In this document: positions 1 to 6,947 of the stretch, piece by piece
How positions within the stretch are numbered: the first letter of the stretch is position 1
Layout of the letters: every line of letters starts with the position of its first letter
Source of the DNA: Telluribacter humicola
GTDB taxonomy: Bacteria > Bacteroidota > Bacteroidia > Cytophagales > Spirosomataceae
DNA length: 64,000 nt
Direction of reading: 5' to 3'
Assembly: GCF_017355935.1 (NCBI RefSeq)
Contig: NZ_JAFIQT010000002.1
Location: 806,001 to 870,000 of the forward strand
The notes under the pieces: model-generated
What the model was told of the DNA's origin: nothing
The model's input: the letters and a program-made list of their open reading frames with translations, nothing else
Databases searched by the model: none
Made by a program: the position numbers and the translations under genes

Positions 1-1
1 C

Positions 2-226
2 ACGCTGACCACCAGCCCGACCTACTACCACTGGGACCGGCCGCGGGTACTGACTGTATCGGAAATGAAGCGTATCACTACCTTCCCGGATGATTTTATT
101 CTGCTGGGTACGTTGGCAAACCAGTACGAAGCCTGTGGCAGGACCGTGCCTCCCCTGATGATGAAGGCGATTGCGGAGGGGATCAGGAAGGATATTGGGG
201 AAACTATCAAAAGGAATGATAATTAG
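2..226 (+). CDS. DNA (cytosine-5) methyltransferase, C-terminal fragment (cut by window edge)
   Basis: Only the last 74 codons are present, open from the left edge to a TAG at 224-226. The reading frame gives YHWDRPRVLTVSEMKRITTF followed by PDDF, then a C-terminal NQYEACGRTVPPLMMKAIAE segment. This matches the motif IX-X region of C5 cytosine methyltransferases, where the arginine-containing end of the target-recognition region leads into the last SAM-binding helix. The usual N in the GN-x-V motif is replaced by a CGRTVPP context. It is the first of three methyltransferases in the window and ends just before the promoter of the RNA locus. Catalytic motifs lie outside the window, so activity cannot be judged. 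Confidence 0.85.
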   Translation, partial: TLTTSPTYYHWDRPRVLTVSEMKRITTFPDDFILLGTLANQYEACGRTVPPLMMKAIAEGIRKDIGETIKRNDN

Positions 227-243
227 ATAAAAATATAATTTTG
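223..243 (+). promoter_or_regulatory. Promoter of the tRNA/RNA locus
   Basis: TTAGATA at 223 is followed by the -7 box TAATTTTG at 236-243, a fit to the Bacteroidota consensus TAnnTTTG. The same composite element recurs on the minus strand near 8.54, 55.74 and 63.61 kb. It overlaps the stop codon of the methyltransferase gene and lies about 40 bases before the first tRNA. Confidence 0.6.
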
Positions 244-282
244 ATAATTGAAAATACTGCCCTATACTTGTTGCATAAACAA

Positions 283-354
283 TGCGGGGTGGAGCAGTAG
301 TAGCTCGTCGGGCTCATAACCCGAAGGTCAATGGTGCAAATCCATTCCCCGCAA
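283..354 (+). tRNA. tRNA-Met (CAT), initiator type, with deviations
   Basis: Cloverleaf with 7-bp acceptor stem (TGCGGGG 283-289 with CCCCGCA 347-353), anticodon CAT at 315-317 and an anticodon stem with the three G-C pairs typical of initiator tRNAs (TCGGG/CCCGA). The body closely follows bacterial initiator tRNA-fMet. Departures: position 1 is T and pairs with A72, whereas E. coli initiator tRNA has an unpaired C1; the D-loop is two bases shorter; T-loop position 55 is G instead of T. No CCA is encoded. Whether it is charged or acts in initiation is unknown. Confidence 0.8.
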
Positions 355-400
355 CAGAAGTCCTTCGGACTTGGTCCGTACGCCCTAAGGGCAGGCAGGG

Positions 401-471
401 GTGGAGATAGCTTAACGGTAGAGCACTGGGCCGGGAGATGCCTGGAGGTTAGGTTCGAATCCAGCTCCACT
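401..471 (+). tRNA. Degenerate tRNA-like gene, isotype undetermined
   Basis: Acceptor pairs GTGGAG (401-406) with CTCCAC (465-470); D-arm GCTT/GAGC; T-loop TTCGAAT at 454-460. The anticodon arm pairs best as TGGGC (427-431) with GCCTG (440-444), leaving an 8-base loop without a T at position 33, so no anticodon can be read with confidence. The T-stem has a mismatch and is only four pairs. Acceptor and T-arm are nearly the same as in the tRNA-like gene at 580-649. Confidence 0.5.
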
Positions 472-528
472 ACAATCATTCAAATGTGAGTGGTTTACGC
501 TTATAATGATATTGGGTTTGTAATGGTT

Positions 529-562
529 AAATTGTCTCGGTAAGTAGCCGAGGCAATTTTTA
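529..562 (+). terminator. Intrinsic terminator after the first two tRNAs
   Basis: 12-bp stem AAATTGTCTCGG (529-540) with CCGAGGCAATTT (548-559), loop TAAGTAG, followed by a T run. It separates the first two tRNA genes from the third. Confidence 0.75.
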
Positions 563-579
563 ATAGTTTGGACAACACG

Positions 580-649
580 GCGGAGATAGCTCATTTGGTA
601 GAGCGCTAGACAGCTAATCTAGAGGCGTAGGTTCGAATCCAGCTCCGCA
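580..649 (+). tRNA. tRNA-like gene with GCT at the anticodon position
   Basis: Acceptor GCGGAG (580-585) with CTCCGC (643-648), D-arm GCTC/GAGC with GG in the loop, 5-bp anticodon stem CTAGA/TCTAG and a 7-base loop whose middle is GCT (613-615). Position 33 is A, not the near-universal T, and the variable loop is short, unlike a serine tRNA that GCT would imply. The T-stem is four pairs with a mismatch. It is either a decayed tRNA or a tRNA mimic. Confidence 0.55.
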
Positions 650-768
650 ACTACTCCGAAACCCAGAGCAGGGGGGCTGACGGGCCGTCCGAACCCTGCA
701 AAGGAAGACGCAGTCAAGGCCAGCTGCCGAGGAGTATGAGTAGGTTAAAGGTTTAGGAATAGTCAGAA

Positions 769-796
769 TGTCCCGGCTTTTTGTCGGGACAGTTTT
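769..796 (+). terminator. Terminator-like hairpin inside the RNA locus
   Basis: TGTCCCG (769-775) pairs with CGGGACA (785-791), followed by GTTTTT. It could end a short transcript, but a flanking helix (749-755 with 797-803) suggests it may be an internal arm of a longer RNA. Confidence 0.5.
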
Positions 797-1363
797 TAAA
801 CCTGAAAGGCAACACTTTTTGACAGACCGAACGCCCTGGTGAACCGAGCTTGGTAGTGATTGCAAGCACTACGAATCTTTTTCCAAGAACTGAGTGATCA
901 TAGGTAGGCGGATAGCTAGGGCTATTTTTCGAATCCAGGAGTTTTATATAGTGTGTGTATAGTATTGGTAAAATGCCCGGCAACTCAACTTCCACATGGT
1001 TAATCAACTAATGCCGGGTATTTTCTTCCCTTTGATGCCCGTTTGTTTTTGATAGATAGCAACACCCCCGATCCAGGAGAGGACGGGGGTAATAAGATTA
1101 AGTCCCGGCTACTATTTTGCGGTGGTAGGTTTTCCGGGCAACCCTAGGAGGTTTGCGCATAAAGCAAAGCGGATGATGTCTTATCGCTCAAGCCCGATCA
1201 TAGGTACAGTAGCTAGCCTCAATGCTTTTGGTTTACTGTATGGTAGTGCATGGTGCGCAACGCAAGGAAAGCAAGTGCATGATCGGGAAAGACTGACAGC
1301 CTGGAAAGACAGGCAGCTGACTTCCATCGGCAATCACATAAAGAGGAGGGTTTACTTCTGAAA

Positions 1364-1393
1364 AGCTTCGGACGGTTGTCTGAGGCTTTTTTT
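1364..1393 (+). terminator. Intrinsic terminator ending the RNA locus
   Basis: 10-bp stem AGCTTCGGAC/GTCTGAGGCT with loop GGTT, followed by seven or more T. It isolates the RNA locus from the terminase promoter. Confidence 0.8.
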
Positions 1394-1450
1394 ATACCCA
1401 TCCGTGAAAAAAGTGGAGGAGGGGGGTGTTTTCTGTATTACCCATAGTGC

Positions 1451-1458
1451 TAACTTTG
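1451..1458 (+). promoter_or_regulatory. Promoter for the terminase genes (-7 box)
   Basis: TAACTTTG at 1451-1458 fits the Bacteroidota -7 consensus TAnnTTTG exactly, with a T-rich TGTTTT about 22 bases upstream as a possible -33 element. It lies 35 bases before the ATG of the small terminase gene and just after the RNA-locus terminator. Confidence 0.6.
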
Positions 1459-1492
1459 ATAAGTTTACTTGCAACCCATAACAACTTGCAAC

Positions 1493-1993
1493 ATGCCGTT
1501 CAGTACTGAAGAAGAATTAGAGGTCCGATTGAATCAGGTATCTGCCCTGTATCTGAAAGGAATGCCTCAATATAAGATCGCCGAGAAGGTGGGGGTATCG
1601 CCCTCCCAGGTGAGTCGTGATCTGGATATGTTGCGGGATAGGTGGAGGCAGGTGAATATGGATAATATGAACGACATTATTCTCGAGCAGCTCAATAAGC
1701 TCGATGTAATGGAGAAGGAGCTTTGGGAGGCATGGGACCGTAGTAAGCTTGATTATAAGGAGACGCGAATTAAGGGGAAAGGAAAGGCGAAGAAGAAGGA
1801 AGGGGAGGAGGAAGGAAGAGAGGAGACCCAGAATTCCTTACAGGGGGAGGTGACCAAGATTACCAAGGAAAAGGAACCGAATGTGGGCTTTATGGTCGCA
1901 CTCTTACAGCTGATGGAGCGACGATCCAAGTTACTTGGAATGGATGCCGGCCTGCAGACCAATGAGAAGATTACCGTGACGATCAAAGCCTGA
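1493..1993 (+). CDS. Terminase small subunit-like DNA-binding protein
   Basis: 166 residues. The ATG at 1493 is chosen; an upstream in-frame TTG at 1469 would add eight residues but lies closer to the promoter. Residues about 5-60 form a helix-turn-helix of the type that reads KIAEKVGVSPSQVSRDLDML, as in phage small terminases that recognise the packaging site. The middle (about 95-125) is a very charged K/E-rich linker and the C-terminus is helical, fitting oligomerisation and contact with the large subunit. The stop overlaps the next start (TGATG), so it is translationally coupled to the large terminase; that pairing is the main support for the call. Confidence 0.75.
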   Translation: MPFSTEEELEVRLNQVSALYLKGMPQYKIAEKVGVSPSQVSRDLDMLRDRWRQVNMDNMNDIILEQLNKLDVMEKELWEAWDRSKLDYKETRIKGKGKAKKKEGEEEGREETQNSLQGEVTKITKEKEPNVGFMVALLQLMERRSKLLGMDAGLQTNEKITVTIKA

Positions 1994-3285
1994 TGGAAAT
2001 TGAATTGCAGTTCTCTCCCCTGGCCAGCTACCAGCGCCGGATACTGGAATCCCAGTGCCGGTATACCATTACCGAGGCCAGTACGAAAGTAGGTAAGACG
2101 TATAGCCATATCGTGTGGCTACTGAATAAGGCGGTTACCGAGGGGGAACTGGGTAGAAACTACTGGTGGGTAGCTCCCGTATCTTCTCAGGCTGAAATAG
2201 CGTTCGATAGGATGGAGCGGTACCTGGGCGTACTGATCAATCGAAGGCTCGTTAAGACCAATAAGTCCAAACTCTATGTGCAGCTGTGGAATGGGGCACG
2301 TATCTGGTTTAAGTCGGCGGATAAGCCTGATTCACTCTATGGGGAGGATGTCTATGCCGCGGTATTCGATGAATTTACCCGGGCGAAGGAAACCGCCTGG
2401 TTTGCGCTGCGCTCGACGATTACCAAGACGAGGGCCATGGTAAAGTTCATCGGGAACAAGACCAATCCCAACCACTGGGGTTCCAAGCTGGTGGAGGATG
2501 TGGAAAAGGGTAAGATGGTGGATTGGGAGTACCATAAGATTACGGCCTGGGATGCGGTAGATGAAGGAATCCTGAGCCGGGAGGAAATTGAAGCGGCTAA
2601 ACGAGAGCTACCTGATGATGTATTCGCGGCTCTTTATGAAGTGAAGTGGATCGAGTTGAATGGGAATCCGTTCTGGCGCCACATCGATCTGAATAAGGTT
2701 GTACGGCCGGTAAGTTATGACCCACGCCTGCCGGTATACCTCAGCTTTGACTATAACATTCGTAACTCCTGTCTGGTGGCACAGCGTACTGCAGACGGGG
2801 AGCGTCGGTACCTTGAAGAGTACTATATGCTCGGAGGTGACGGGGAAGATCTGGAAGCCCTGGTACGGGAGCTGGCCCTGAAGTACAGGAATAACATCAT
2901 CTATATAACAGGGGATGCTTCGGGGAATGCACGGTCTGCCTTTACTTCGGGCAGTGGAGGAGGTAGGGCCCTGATCGAGATGTACTTTCAGAAGTACGGG
3001 GCGGAGTGGGTGTACTTTGATTATTATCCAACATCCAATCCAGAGCACGTCAATAGCCGCCTGATCTGTAATGCACTGACCAAGTTCTTCGGAGATAACA
3101 TCAGTATTGATCCATCCTGTGTGACGCTGATATCAGATATCAAGCGAATGAAGACCACAATTGAGGGAGGGCTGGATAAGTCGGATATGAATAAGGAAGA
3201 TTACGGACATATGGGAGATACATTCAGGTATGACCTGATGAACTTTGATATGGAGGTATTTGCTTCCCTGGGCTATGCAGCCTAA
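1993..3285 (+). CDS. Terminase large subunit (packaging ATPase and nuclease)
   Basis: 430 residues, the usual length. Walker A is ASTKVGKT (residues 29-36), Walker B ends in VFDE (D126, E127), and an FIGNKTNPNH segment near 152-161 fits the coupling motif. The C-terminal RNase H-like nuclease shows LSFDYN (D253), ITGDAS (D308) and a late acidic residue in HMGDTFRY. The motor translocates DNA into the procapsid and cuts concatemers. It is coupled to the small subunit by TGATG. Oddly, portal and capsid genes do not follow but lie 27 kb downstream. The gene ends head-to-head with the minus-strand LytTR gene with no intervening bases and no clear terminator. Confidence 0.93.
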   Translation: MEIELQFSPLASYQRRILESQCRYTITEASTKVGKTYSHIVWLLNKAVTEGELGRNYWWVAPVSSQAEIAFDRMERYLGVLINRRLVKTNKSKLYVQLWNGARIWFKSADKPDSLYGEDVYAAVFDEFTRAKETAWFALRSTITKTRAMVKFIGNKTNPNHWGSKLVEDVEKGKMVDWEYHKITAWDAVDEGILSREEIEAAKRELPDDVFAALYEVKWIELNGNPFWRHIDLNKVVRPVSYDPRLPVYLSFDYNIRNSCLVAQRTADGERRYLEEYYMLGGDGEDLEALVRELALKYRNNIIYITGDASGNARSAFTSGSGGGRALIEMYFQKYGAEWVYFDYYPTSNPEHVNSRLICNALTKFFGDNISIDPSCVTLISDIKRMKTTIEGGLDKSDMNKEDYGHMGDTFRYDLMNFDMEVFASLGYAA

Positions 3286-3630
3286 TTACTCCCGTTTTAG
3301 GCTATCTGCTATAACTTCACTGATTGAGCTCCACCTGCGCCGTGAAACTGGAACCGACTTACCACAATTCAGATGTATGGTATGTGTTTCTGAATCTACA
3401 CCCTCTACCTGGTGTAGATTCACAATGAAGCTTTTATGAATCCGGATGAATGAGCTGGGTAAATGCTGGTCGTACGCTTTAAGAGTCCTGGAAGATACCG
3501 ACTGTTTACCCAGGTGGCTGGAAAATATTGTATAGTTATGGGCTCCCTGCAGATAGGTGATCTCTTCCAGCTGAAACGGGATTGCATGATTCTTTATCTT
3601 ATCAAGTTGGATGTATTGTAACTCTTCCAT
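3286..3630 (-). CDS. Stand-alone LytTR DNA-binding protein
   Basis: 114 residues, essentially a single LytTR domain: an N-terminal strand region with EITYLQGAHNYTIF, a central SFIRIHKSFIVNLHQVEGVD segment and a C-terminal VPVSRR motif. LytTR domains bind pairs of 9-bp direct repeats about 21-22 bp apart. There is no receiver or membrane domain, so it is a one-piece regulator. Phased direct repeats of that spacing lie upstream at 3920-3971 and at 8040-8133. A second LytTR protein is encoded at 49833-50174. It probably controls phage or host promoters; the target is inferred only. Confidence 0.88.
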   Translation of the reverse strand: MEELQYIQLDKIKNHAIPFQLEEITYLQGAHNYTIFSSHLGKQSVSSRTLKAYDQHLPSSFIRIHKSFIVNLHQVEGVDSETHTIHLNCGKSVPVSRRRWSSISEVIADSLKRE

Positions 3631-3647
3631 GGGTGCTTATCATAGAA

Positions 3648-3902
3648 TTAGATTTTATTTTCTATTCTTGTCTCCGAACGAACCTTACCCACGGTGAAGG
3701 CTACCCAGAGTATAAATACAACTACTCCATAGCAGAGGCAGGCTAATGGTAGCCACAGAGGAGCCCATACCCACAGCCACTCCCATCTGATGTATTCTGT
3801 TAATTTGAGTAGGTAAATTATTATCTGAGACCACACGATGACCGCGATGAGGAATAGGGGGAAGGTGGTGTTCTTCCAAAGTGAGATGATTGCTTGTTTC
3901 AT
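3648..3902 (-). CDS. Small phage membrane protein, two predicted TM segments
   Basis: 84 residues with hydrophobic segments at about 12-32 and 46-70 separated by a tryptophan-rich stretch (RWEWLWVWAPLWLPL). This W-x-W plus PLWLPLA pattern recurs in many small phage membrane proteins of unknown function, some annotated as transmembrane Fragile-X-F type. It is probably co-transcribed with the LytTR gene 17 bases downstream. The C-terminus is charged and likely cytoplasmic. Confidence 0.65.
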   Translation of the reverse strand: MKQAIISLWKNTTFPLFLIAVIVWSQIIIYLLKLTEYIRWEWLWVWAPLWLPLACLCYGVVVFILWVAFTVGKVRSETRIENKI

Positions 3903-3919
3903 TTGCTATTTGGTTAATA

Positions 3920-3971
3920 TGGACACCTTATCAGAATAAACTGGACACCTCAGTGGATAACCTGGACACCT
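3920..3971. repeat. Three TGGACACCT direct repeats with 21-22 bp spacing
   Basis: TGGACACCT occurs at 3920-3928, 3942-3950 and 3963-3971. Two copies fall inside the 3' end of the gene at 3931-4506 (encoding the repeated SEVSRL/TEVSSL) and one lies in the gap before the membrane-protein gene. The spacing matches LytTR operator geometry. Sequence after the first copy (TTATCAGAATA) resembles part of the array near 8083. Confidence 0.6.
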
Positions 3972-4506
3972 CACTCTTGCCTGGCTGATCGTATATTTCA
4001 TCAATTCGACCTCTAATGTGCAATCTTCTCAAAGCGCTATACATTAGACCGTGCTCGGCTTTGATGTTCTTTGGTAAGGCTTCAATTCTCTCATCATGTC
4101 CCACCGAAGGGGGTACCTGAAGGAACTGTCGGTATGGATTGTACACACACGTAGCCCGGCCCTTCTCATTGACATAGATTAAGCCCCATCCCTGGGGTAA
4201 ATCCTCTTTCTTTATCATTCCGGTAGGGCAGCAATAGAAGCGACGGGAACCCATCCCCAATTCCGGATGCTGTCTGAATGACTTCTTTTTGTCAGCATGA
4301 AAATCGGCACGGCTTACCTTTACTTCTATCAGTACTGAGTATCCCCATGCCCCAAATCCTATCACATCAGGACATTCGCCGTTACAGGCCGTAGTTACCA
4401 GCTCCTTAAATGCTACGCCACAGCTAGCATTATTCAGTACCCACTTGTAAGCTATTTCAACAAGCTTCCGGTGAGCAGATTGGTAAGATTGCTCCGAAGG
4501 GTTCAT
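3931..4506 (-). CDS. MmcB-like PD-(D/E)XK fold protein
   Basis: 191 residues. Residues about 45-64 read CPDVIGF...VLIEVKVSRADF, i.e. PD then E-V-K (D47, E61, K63), the catalytic pattern of the PD-(D/E)XK nuclease superfamily. The following RADFHADKK and RRFYCCP segment matches the MmcB-related DNA repair family, which has EVK-SRADF...DRFYF. A nuclease or DNA-processing role is inferred from the family only. The last 14 residues are encoded by the direct repeats, suggesting the original C-terminus was overwritten. The start overlaps the end of the upstream gene by four bases. Confidence 0.7.
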   Translation of the reverse strand: MNPSEQSYQSAHRKLVEIAYKWVLNNASCGVAFKELVTTACNGECPDVIGFGAWGYSVLIEVKVSRADFHADKKKSFRQHPELGMGSRRFYCCPTGMIKKEDLPQGWGLIYVNEKGRATCVYNPYRQFLQVPPSVGHDERIEALPKNIKAEHGLMYSALRRLHIRGRIDEIYDQPGKSEVSRLSTEVSSLF

Positions 4507-5090
4507 TGTATTACCTGTACGGGTTTCTGTTGTAGGTAGCTGGATACCTTTTGGATATACTGACCTTCTATCTCATCCATCTGCCCCCTAGTCTGGGCAA
4601 TAGCCTTTTGATATATCTCTGCACTGAATTCCTCATCCAGTGACTGGGCGTGATATAAGCTGACAGAATACTTGTGATCTGCCCCAAACTGAAGATCTTC
4701 CAGACGGTTGCCTAATTTCTTGAATGCCCTTACCAGTGGTTCCAGCTCTGTATTCAGATCGAGTAGTGTCATTGGCTTTTGCTGTACTGGAAGAGGGGGT
4801 TCGGAAGTAGGCTCAATCTCTTCCATTGCTGGTTGCTGAGGATCATTGGTCTCCTTGCTCTGATCAGGAGCTGGGAGATCTTGAGGAACTGGCCGAAACT
4901 CTTCCAGTGCCTTCAAAGCATTCACGGCATCATACACCAGGTTTTTCTTATCGGTGATCATGGTGAGTTGTCCATCCTTATAGGTATACTCCTGGACAAG
5001 GAAGGGCTCTTTACTAGTACCAATGGTACAGATCTTTCCTTTTAGGAACTGGGCCTTTTCTTCAATCAATTCGATTCTGCGGGTAGTCAT
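4503..5090 (-). CDS. Hypothetical protein with Pro/Glu-rich linker
   Basis: 195 residues, not recognised. The N-terminal third (about 1-65) has a small beta-type pattern (ICTIGTSKEPFLVQEYTYKDG), the middle (about 70-105) is a disordered P/E/Q linker and the C-terminal half is helical. Its stop overlaps the start of the MmcB-like gene (ATGA), so the two are translationally coupled. Confidence 0.7.
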   Translation of the reverse strand: MTTRRIELIEEKAQFLKGKICTIGTSKEPFLVQEYTYKDGQLTMITDKKNLVYDAVNALKALEEFRPVPQDLPAPDQSKETNDPQQPAMEEIEPTSEPPLPVQQKPMTLLDLNTELEPLVRAFKKLGNRLEDLQFGADHKYSVSLYHAQSLDEEFSAEIYQKAIAQTRGQMDEIEGQYIQKVSSYLQQKPVQVIQ

Positions 5091-5123
5091 TGCTTTGTGA
5101 ATTACAGGTAGAGGTAATGGTAA

Positions 5124-5489
5124 TCAGGGTTTGAGTTGGGTGTACCGGTAGCCCTGGAATCCGGTATGTGGTTGGGGGGTAATCGGGTGCCAGTTAGCCA
5201 TTACCAGGCACTTGGTTGTTCTGGGCTTTCCTATGTCGTGAGCATCGCGCCAGTTCTCTGAAATATCCGTATCAACTATGTCCATGTAGCCGCGGATCAG
5301 TCCGTCATAGATCATATAGCAGACCGCACCGGTACCCGAATCTTTTGGTAGCGCTTTGGTATTGATCAGCCAGAACCATTCACCATTACCATTCAAATCC
5401 GTCAATCCATCACAGCGTTGCAGTACCCGTTCACAGGTGGGCCAGTCACGGAACTTGGATTTGGGGATGGTGGTCAGGATGTTTTTCAT
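5124..5489 (-). CDS. Hypothetical protein, possibly ASCH/PUA-like
   Basis: 121 residues. The order of strands in WFWLINTKALPKDSG, AVCYMIYDGLIRGYMDIVD and a late W-x-P segment resembles the small beta-barrel of ASCH/PUA proteins that bind modified bases or RNA, but no diagnostic motif is present, so this is a weak guess. Part of the minus-strand accessory operon; 34 bases before the next gene. Confidence 0.55.
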   Translation of the reverse strand: MKNILTTIPKSKFRDWPTCERVLQRCDGLTDLNGNGEWFWLINTKALPKDSGTGAVCYMIYDGLIRGYMDIVDTDISENWRDAHDIGKPRTTKCLVMANWHPITPQPHTGFQGYRYTQLKP

Positions 5490-5502
5490 ATCTTCTTGTG
5501 CG

Positions 5503-5739
5503 CTACATCATTTGGCGGAGCTCATGTACTTTTCTCTTTATGAAAACTTCGGCGAGTCTTGATAAATCATTGTACTGGGTTGCTTCATTATCGTATTCTA
5601 ATGCCTTTGCCTTATCAGGTGTTATTTCTTTGGATTGCTTCATCGACTCCGATAGTGCCTTTGCCTCATCACGAATAATGGCTATATCTGCGAGAGACAT
5701 CTTTTCAAAGGCCGATAAAACGTTTTTGTAGTCAGGCAT
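5503..5739 (-). CDS. Small helical hypothetical protein
   Basis: 78 residues, almost entirely predicted helix with heptad-like spacing (ADIAIIRDEAKALSESMKQS). No family recognised. It follows the gene at 5741-6097 with one base between them, consistent with one transcript. Confidence 0.6.
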   Translation of the reverse strand: MPDYKNVLSAFEKMSLADIAIIRDEAKALSESMKQSKEITPDKAKALEYDNEATQYNDLSRLAEVFIKRKVHELRQMM

Positions 5740-5740
5740 A

Positions 5741-6097
5741 CTAATGGCTGTGTTTATGAATATGGGCGACTCCGTTAATTATGCCGTGTAGATATGCCAT
5801 TACGACCTGTTTTTCTCCCGACCCTGAAAATTGATACCTTGCCTGATAAGGAGATCCATCAAGGGCAGGTGTTTCGTGAAAAAGGGTATACGTTGTTTCT
5901 ACCTTGTCTTTTCGTAAAAATCCACCCTTCTTAACATGTACATGTTCTTCAATCATTAAGGACGAGTCGCACTTCAACGCTTCCTGAAACGATTCATTTA
6001 TGTCCTTATCTGATACCTTTCTTTTTGCTATTCTATCATCTTCGTTTACAAACATGTAAAGTCCCATAGTATTACGTGTGATATTGGTGATAGTCAA
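5741..6097 (-). CDS. Hypothetical protein
   Basis: 118 residues, mixed alpha/beta, not recognised. It has a run of charged strands (VHVKKGGFLRKDKVETTYTL) and a C-terminal amphipathic helix (QVVMAYLHGIINGV). The start overlaps the stop of the upstream gene by four bases (ATGA), a sign of coupled translation. Confidence 0.6.
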   Translation of the reverse strand: MTITNITRNTMGLYMFVNEDDRIAKRKVSDKDINESFQEALKCDSSLMIEEHVHVKKGGFLRKDKVETTYTLFHETPALDGSPYQARYQFSGSGEKQVVMAYLHGIINGVAHIHKHSH

Positions 6098-6288
6098 TCA
6101 ATCGTTTTCGCATTCTCTACCGCCCAATCAATGCATTCAGGAGCAGACTGAAACAGCATACCACTACGGCGGTAGTAGGTATTGATTGGGAACATGAGCT
6201 TCTCACATCCGCATATCGTGCACTCTTCTACTTTGACCTTTTTTTCTAGCGTAGTGGCTTTGGTGGAGGGAGACCAGGTATGGTTCAT
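6094..6288 (-). CDS. Small protein with zinc-ribbon half
   Basis: 64 residues. A CTICGC motif (about residues 22-27) looks like one knuckle of a zinc ribbon; no second CxxC is present, apart from a single C near residue 52. Function unknown. Overlaps both neighbours by four bases, so it sits tightly inside the operon. Confidence 0.6.
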   Translation of the reverse strand: MNHTWSPSTKATTLEKKVKVEECTICGCEKLMFPINTYYRRSGMLFQSAPECIDWAVENAKTID

Positions 6289-6629
6289 ACGAGCGGCTTG
6301 GTTGGTGGTATAATACTCAGATCAATAAACCAGTCTCCCATGATGCTAAGTGTATACGTAATACGGCCGTGGGGGCGTTGGCTTGGATTTTTCAAGTGGT
6401 AGTCCTTCCAAATGGTCTGACCAATGCAGTCTGATATGGCGGCCACTAATGTTTCAACCGGTGCGGCATCTTCTGTCCAGGCTATGGCAATAAGGTCCAT
6501 GTCTCTGGCCATGCTACCATGCAGGGCAAGGGCATAGCCACAGTCTAAGGCGGCACGTCTGAAATCATTGTACAGGACCGCGTAGAATACGGGTTTGCCT
6601 TCGGGCTTTACCTGGGTTTTATCTTTCAT
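6285..6629 (-). CDS. Nucleotidyltransferase-fold phage protein
   Basis: The ATG at 6629 (MKDKTQVK) is preferred; a longer frame upstream runs through the neighbouring gene and looks non-coding. 114 residues. The GYALALHGSMARDMDLIAIA segment matches the G-S-x(n)-D-x-D core of minimal nucleotidyltransferases, followed by WTEDAAP and a late FIDLSI strand with another acidic residue. The family is common in phages without an assigned role; transfer of a nucleotide to a tRNA, protein or antibiotic is possible but unsupported here. Confidence 0.7.
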   Translation of the reverse strand: MKDKTQVKPEGKPVFYAVLYNDFRRAALDCGYALALHGSMARDMDLIAIAWTEDAAPVETLVAAISDCIGQTIWKDYHLKNPSQRPHGRITYTLSIMGDWFIDLSIIPPTKPLV

Positions 6630-6633
6630 AGGA

Positions 6634-6822
6634 TCAATGCGTATAGGCCCAGGTATACCTCTCCTTGTACCGTCCGCCCGATTCCAGGAAGTACAGTCTG
6701 ACCTTATTCCAGTCCGGGGCATGCTTCTCTTTGGCGACACGCCAGCGCCAGGCAAATCCTTTGGTATCCAGATCCCGGGAGGCTTCCTCCTCGGTAGAGT
6801 AGTGGGGTAATTCGTGTGACAT
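6634..6822 (-). CDS. Small hypothetical protein
   Basis: 62 residues from ATG 6822 (MSHELPHY). Charged and aromatic, ending RYKERYTWAYTH. No family recognised. Four bases upstream of the nucleotidyltransferase-like start, so probably co-translated. Confidence 0.5.
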   Translation of the reverse strand: MSHELPHYSTEEEASRDLDTKGFAWRWRVAKEKHAPDWNKVRLYFLESGGRYKERYTWAYTH

Positions 6823-6947
6823 AGTGAGGTTTATTTTGAGGTGGCACAAAAGGTGGCACTAATGGGGTATTTGGTTAATAGTTGCGTAGTTTCTCAAAAA
6901 CGCAACATTTTGAGTAAGAATGTACCTTTTTAGAGGTTACAATTTGG

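Larger units (their letters stand above)
651..1393 (+). ncRNA. Candidate large structured phage RNA next to the tRNAs
   Basis: About 740 bases without a convincing gene but with many possible helices. ACTCC (653-657) can pair with GGAGT (731-735), enclosing GCAGGG/CCCTGC. AGGTTTA (749-755) can pair with TAAACCT (797-803), enclosing a TGTCCCG/CGGGACA hairpin. Further pairs: CCCGGCA near 976 with TGCCGGG near 1012; ACCCCCG (1064) with CGGGGGT (1084); CCCGG (1104) with CCGGG (1134); CCCGATCAT (1193) with ATGATCGGG (1279) around ACAGTA/TACTGT; and TTGCGC (1153) with GCGCAA (1255), which would form a pseudoknot. The stretch ends in a strong terminator at 1364-1393. Its size and place beside phage tRNAs recall the GOLLD and ROOL classes, but I cannot assign it. 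A 79-codon open frame at 1122-1361 overlaps the helices and resembles no known protein. Confidence 0.45.

Noticed and set aside
41-210. Small minus-strand frames at the left edge and in the tRNA region
   Set aside because: They oppose the methyltransferase tail or tRNA genes and have no protein-like features.
653-735. Hammerhead or HDV-like ribozyme near CTGACG...GAA
   Set aside because: The core CTGANGA of hammerheads is not met (CTGACGG), and no HDV double pseudoknot could be drawn with confidence.
1122-1361. 79-codon open frame in the RNA locus
   Set aside because: It overlaps long-range RNA helices, shows no family pattern and ends just before an RNA terminator; kept only as part of the RNA candidate.
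2332-3048. Minus-strand frames opposite the large terminase
   Set aside because: Opposite a clear terminase with Walker and nuclease motifs; no independent signals.
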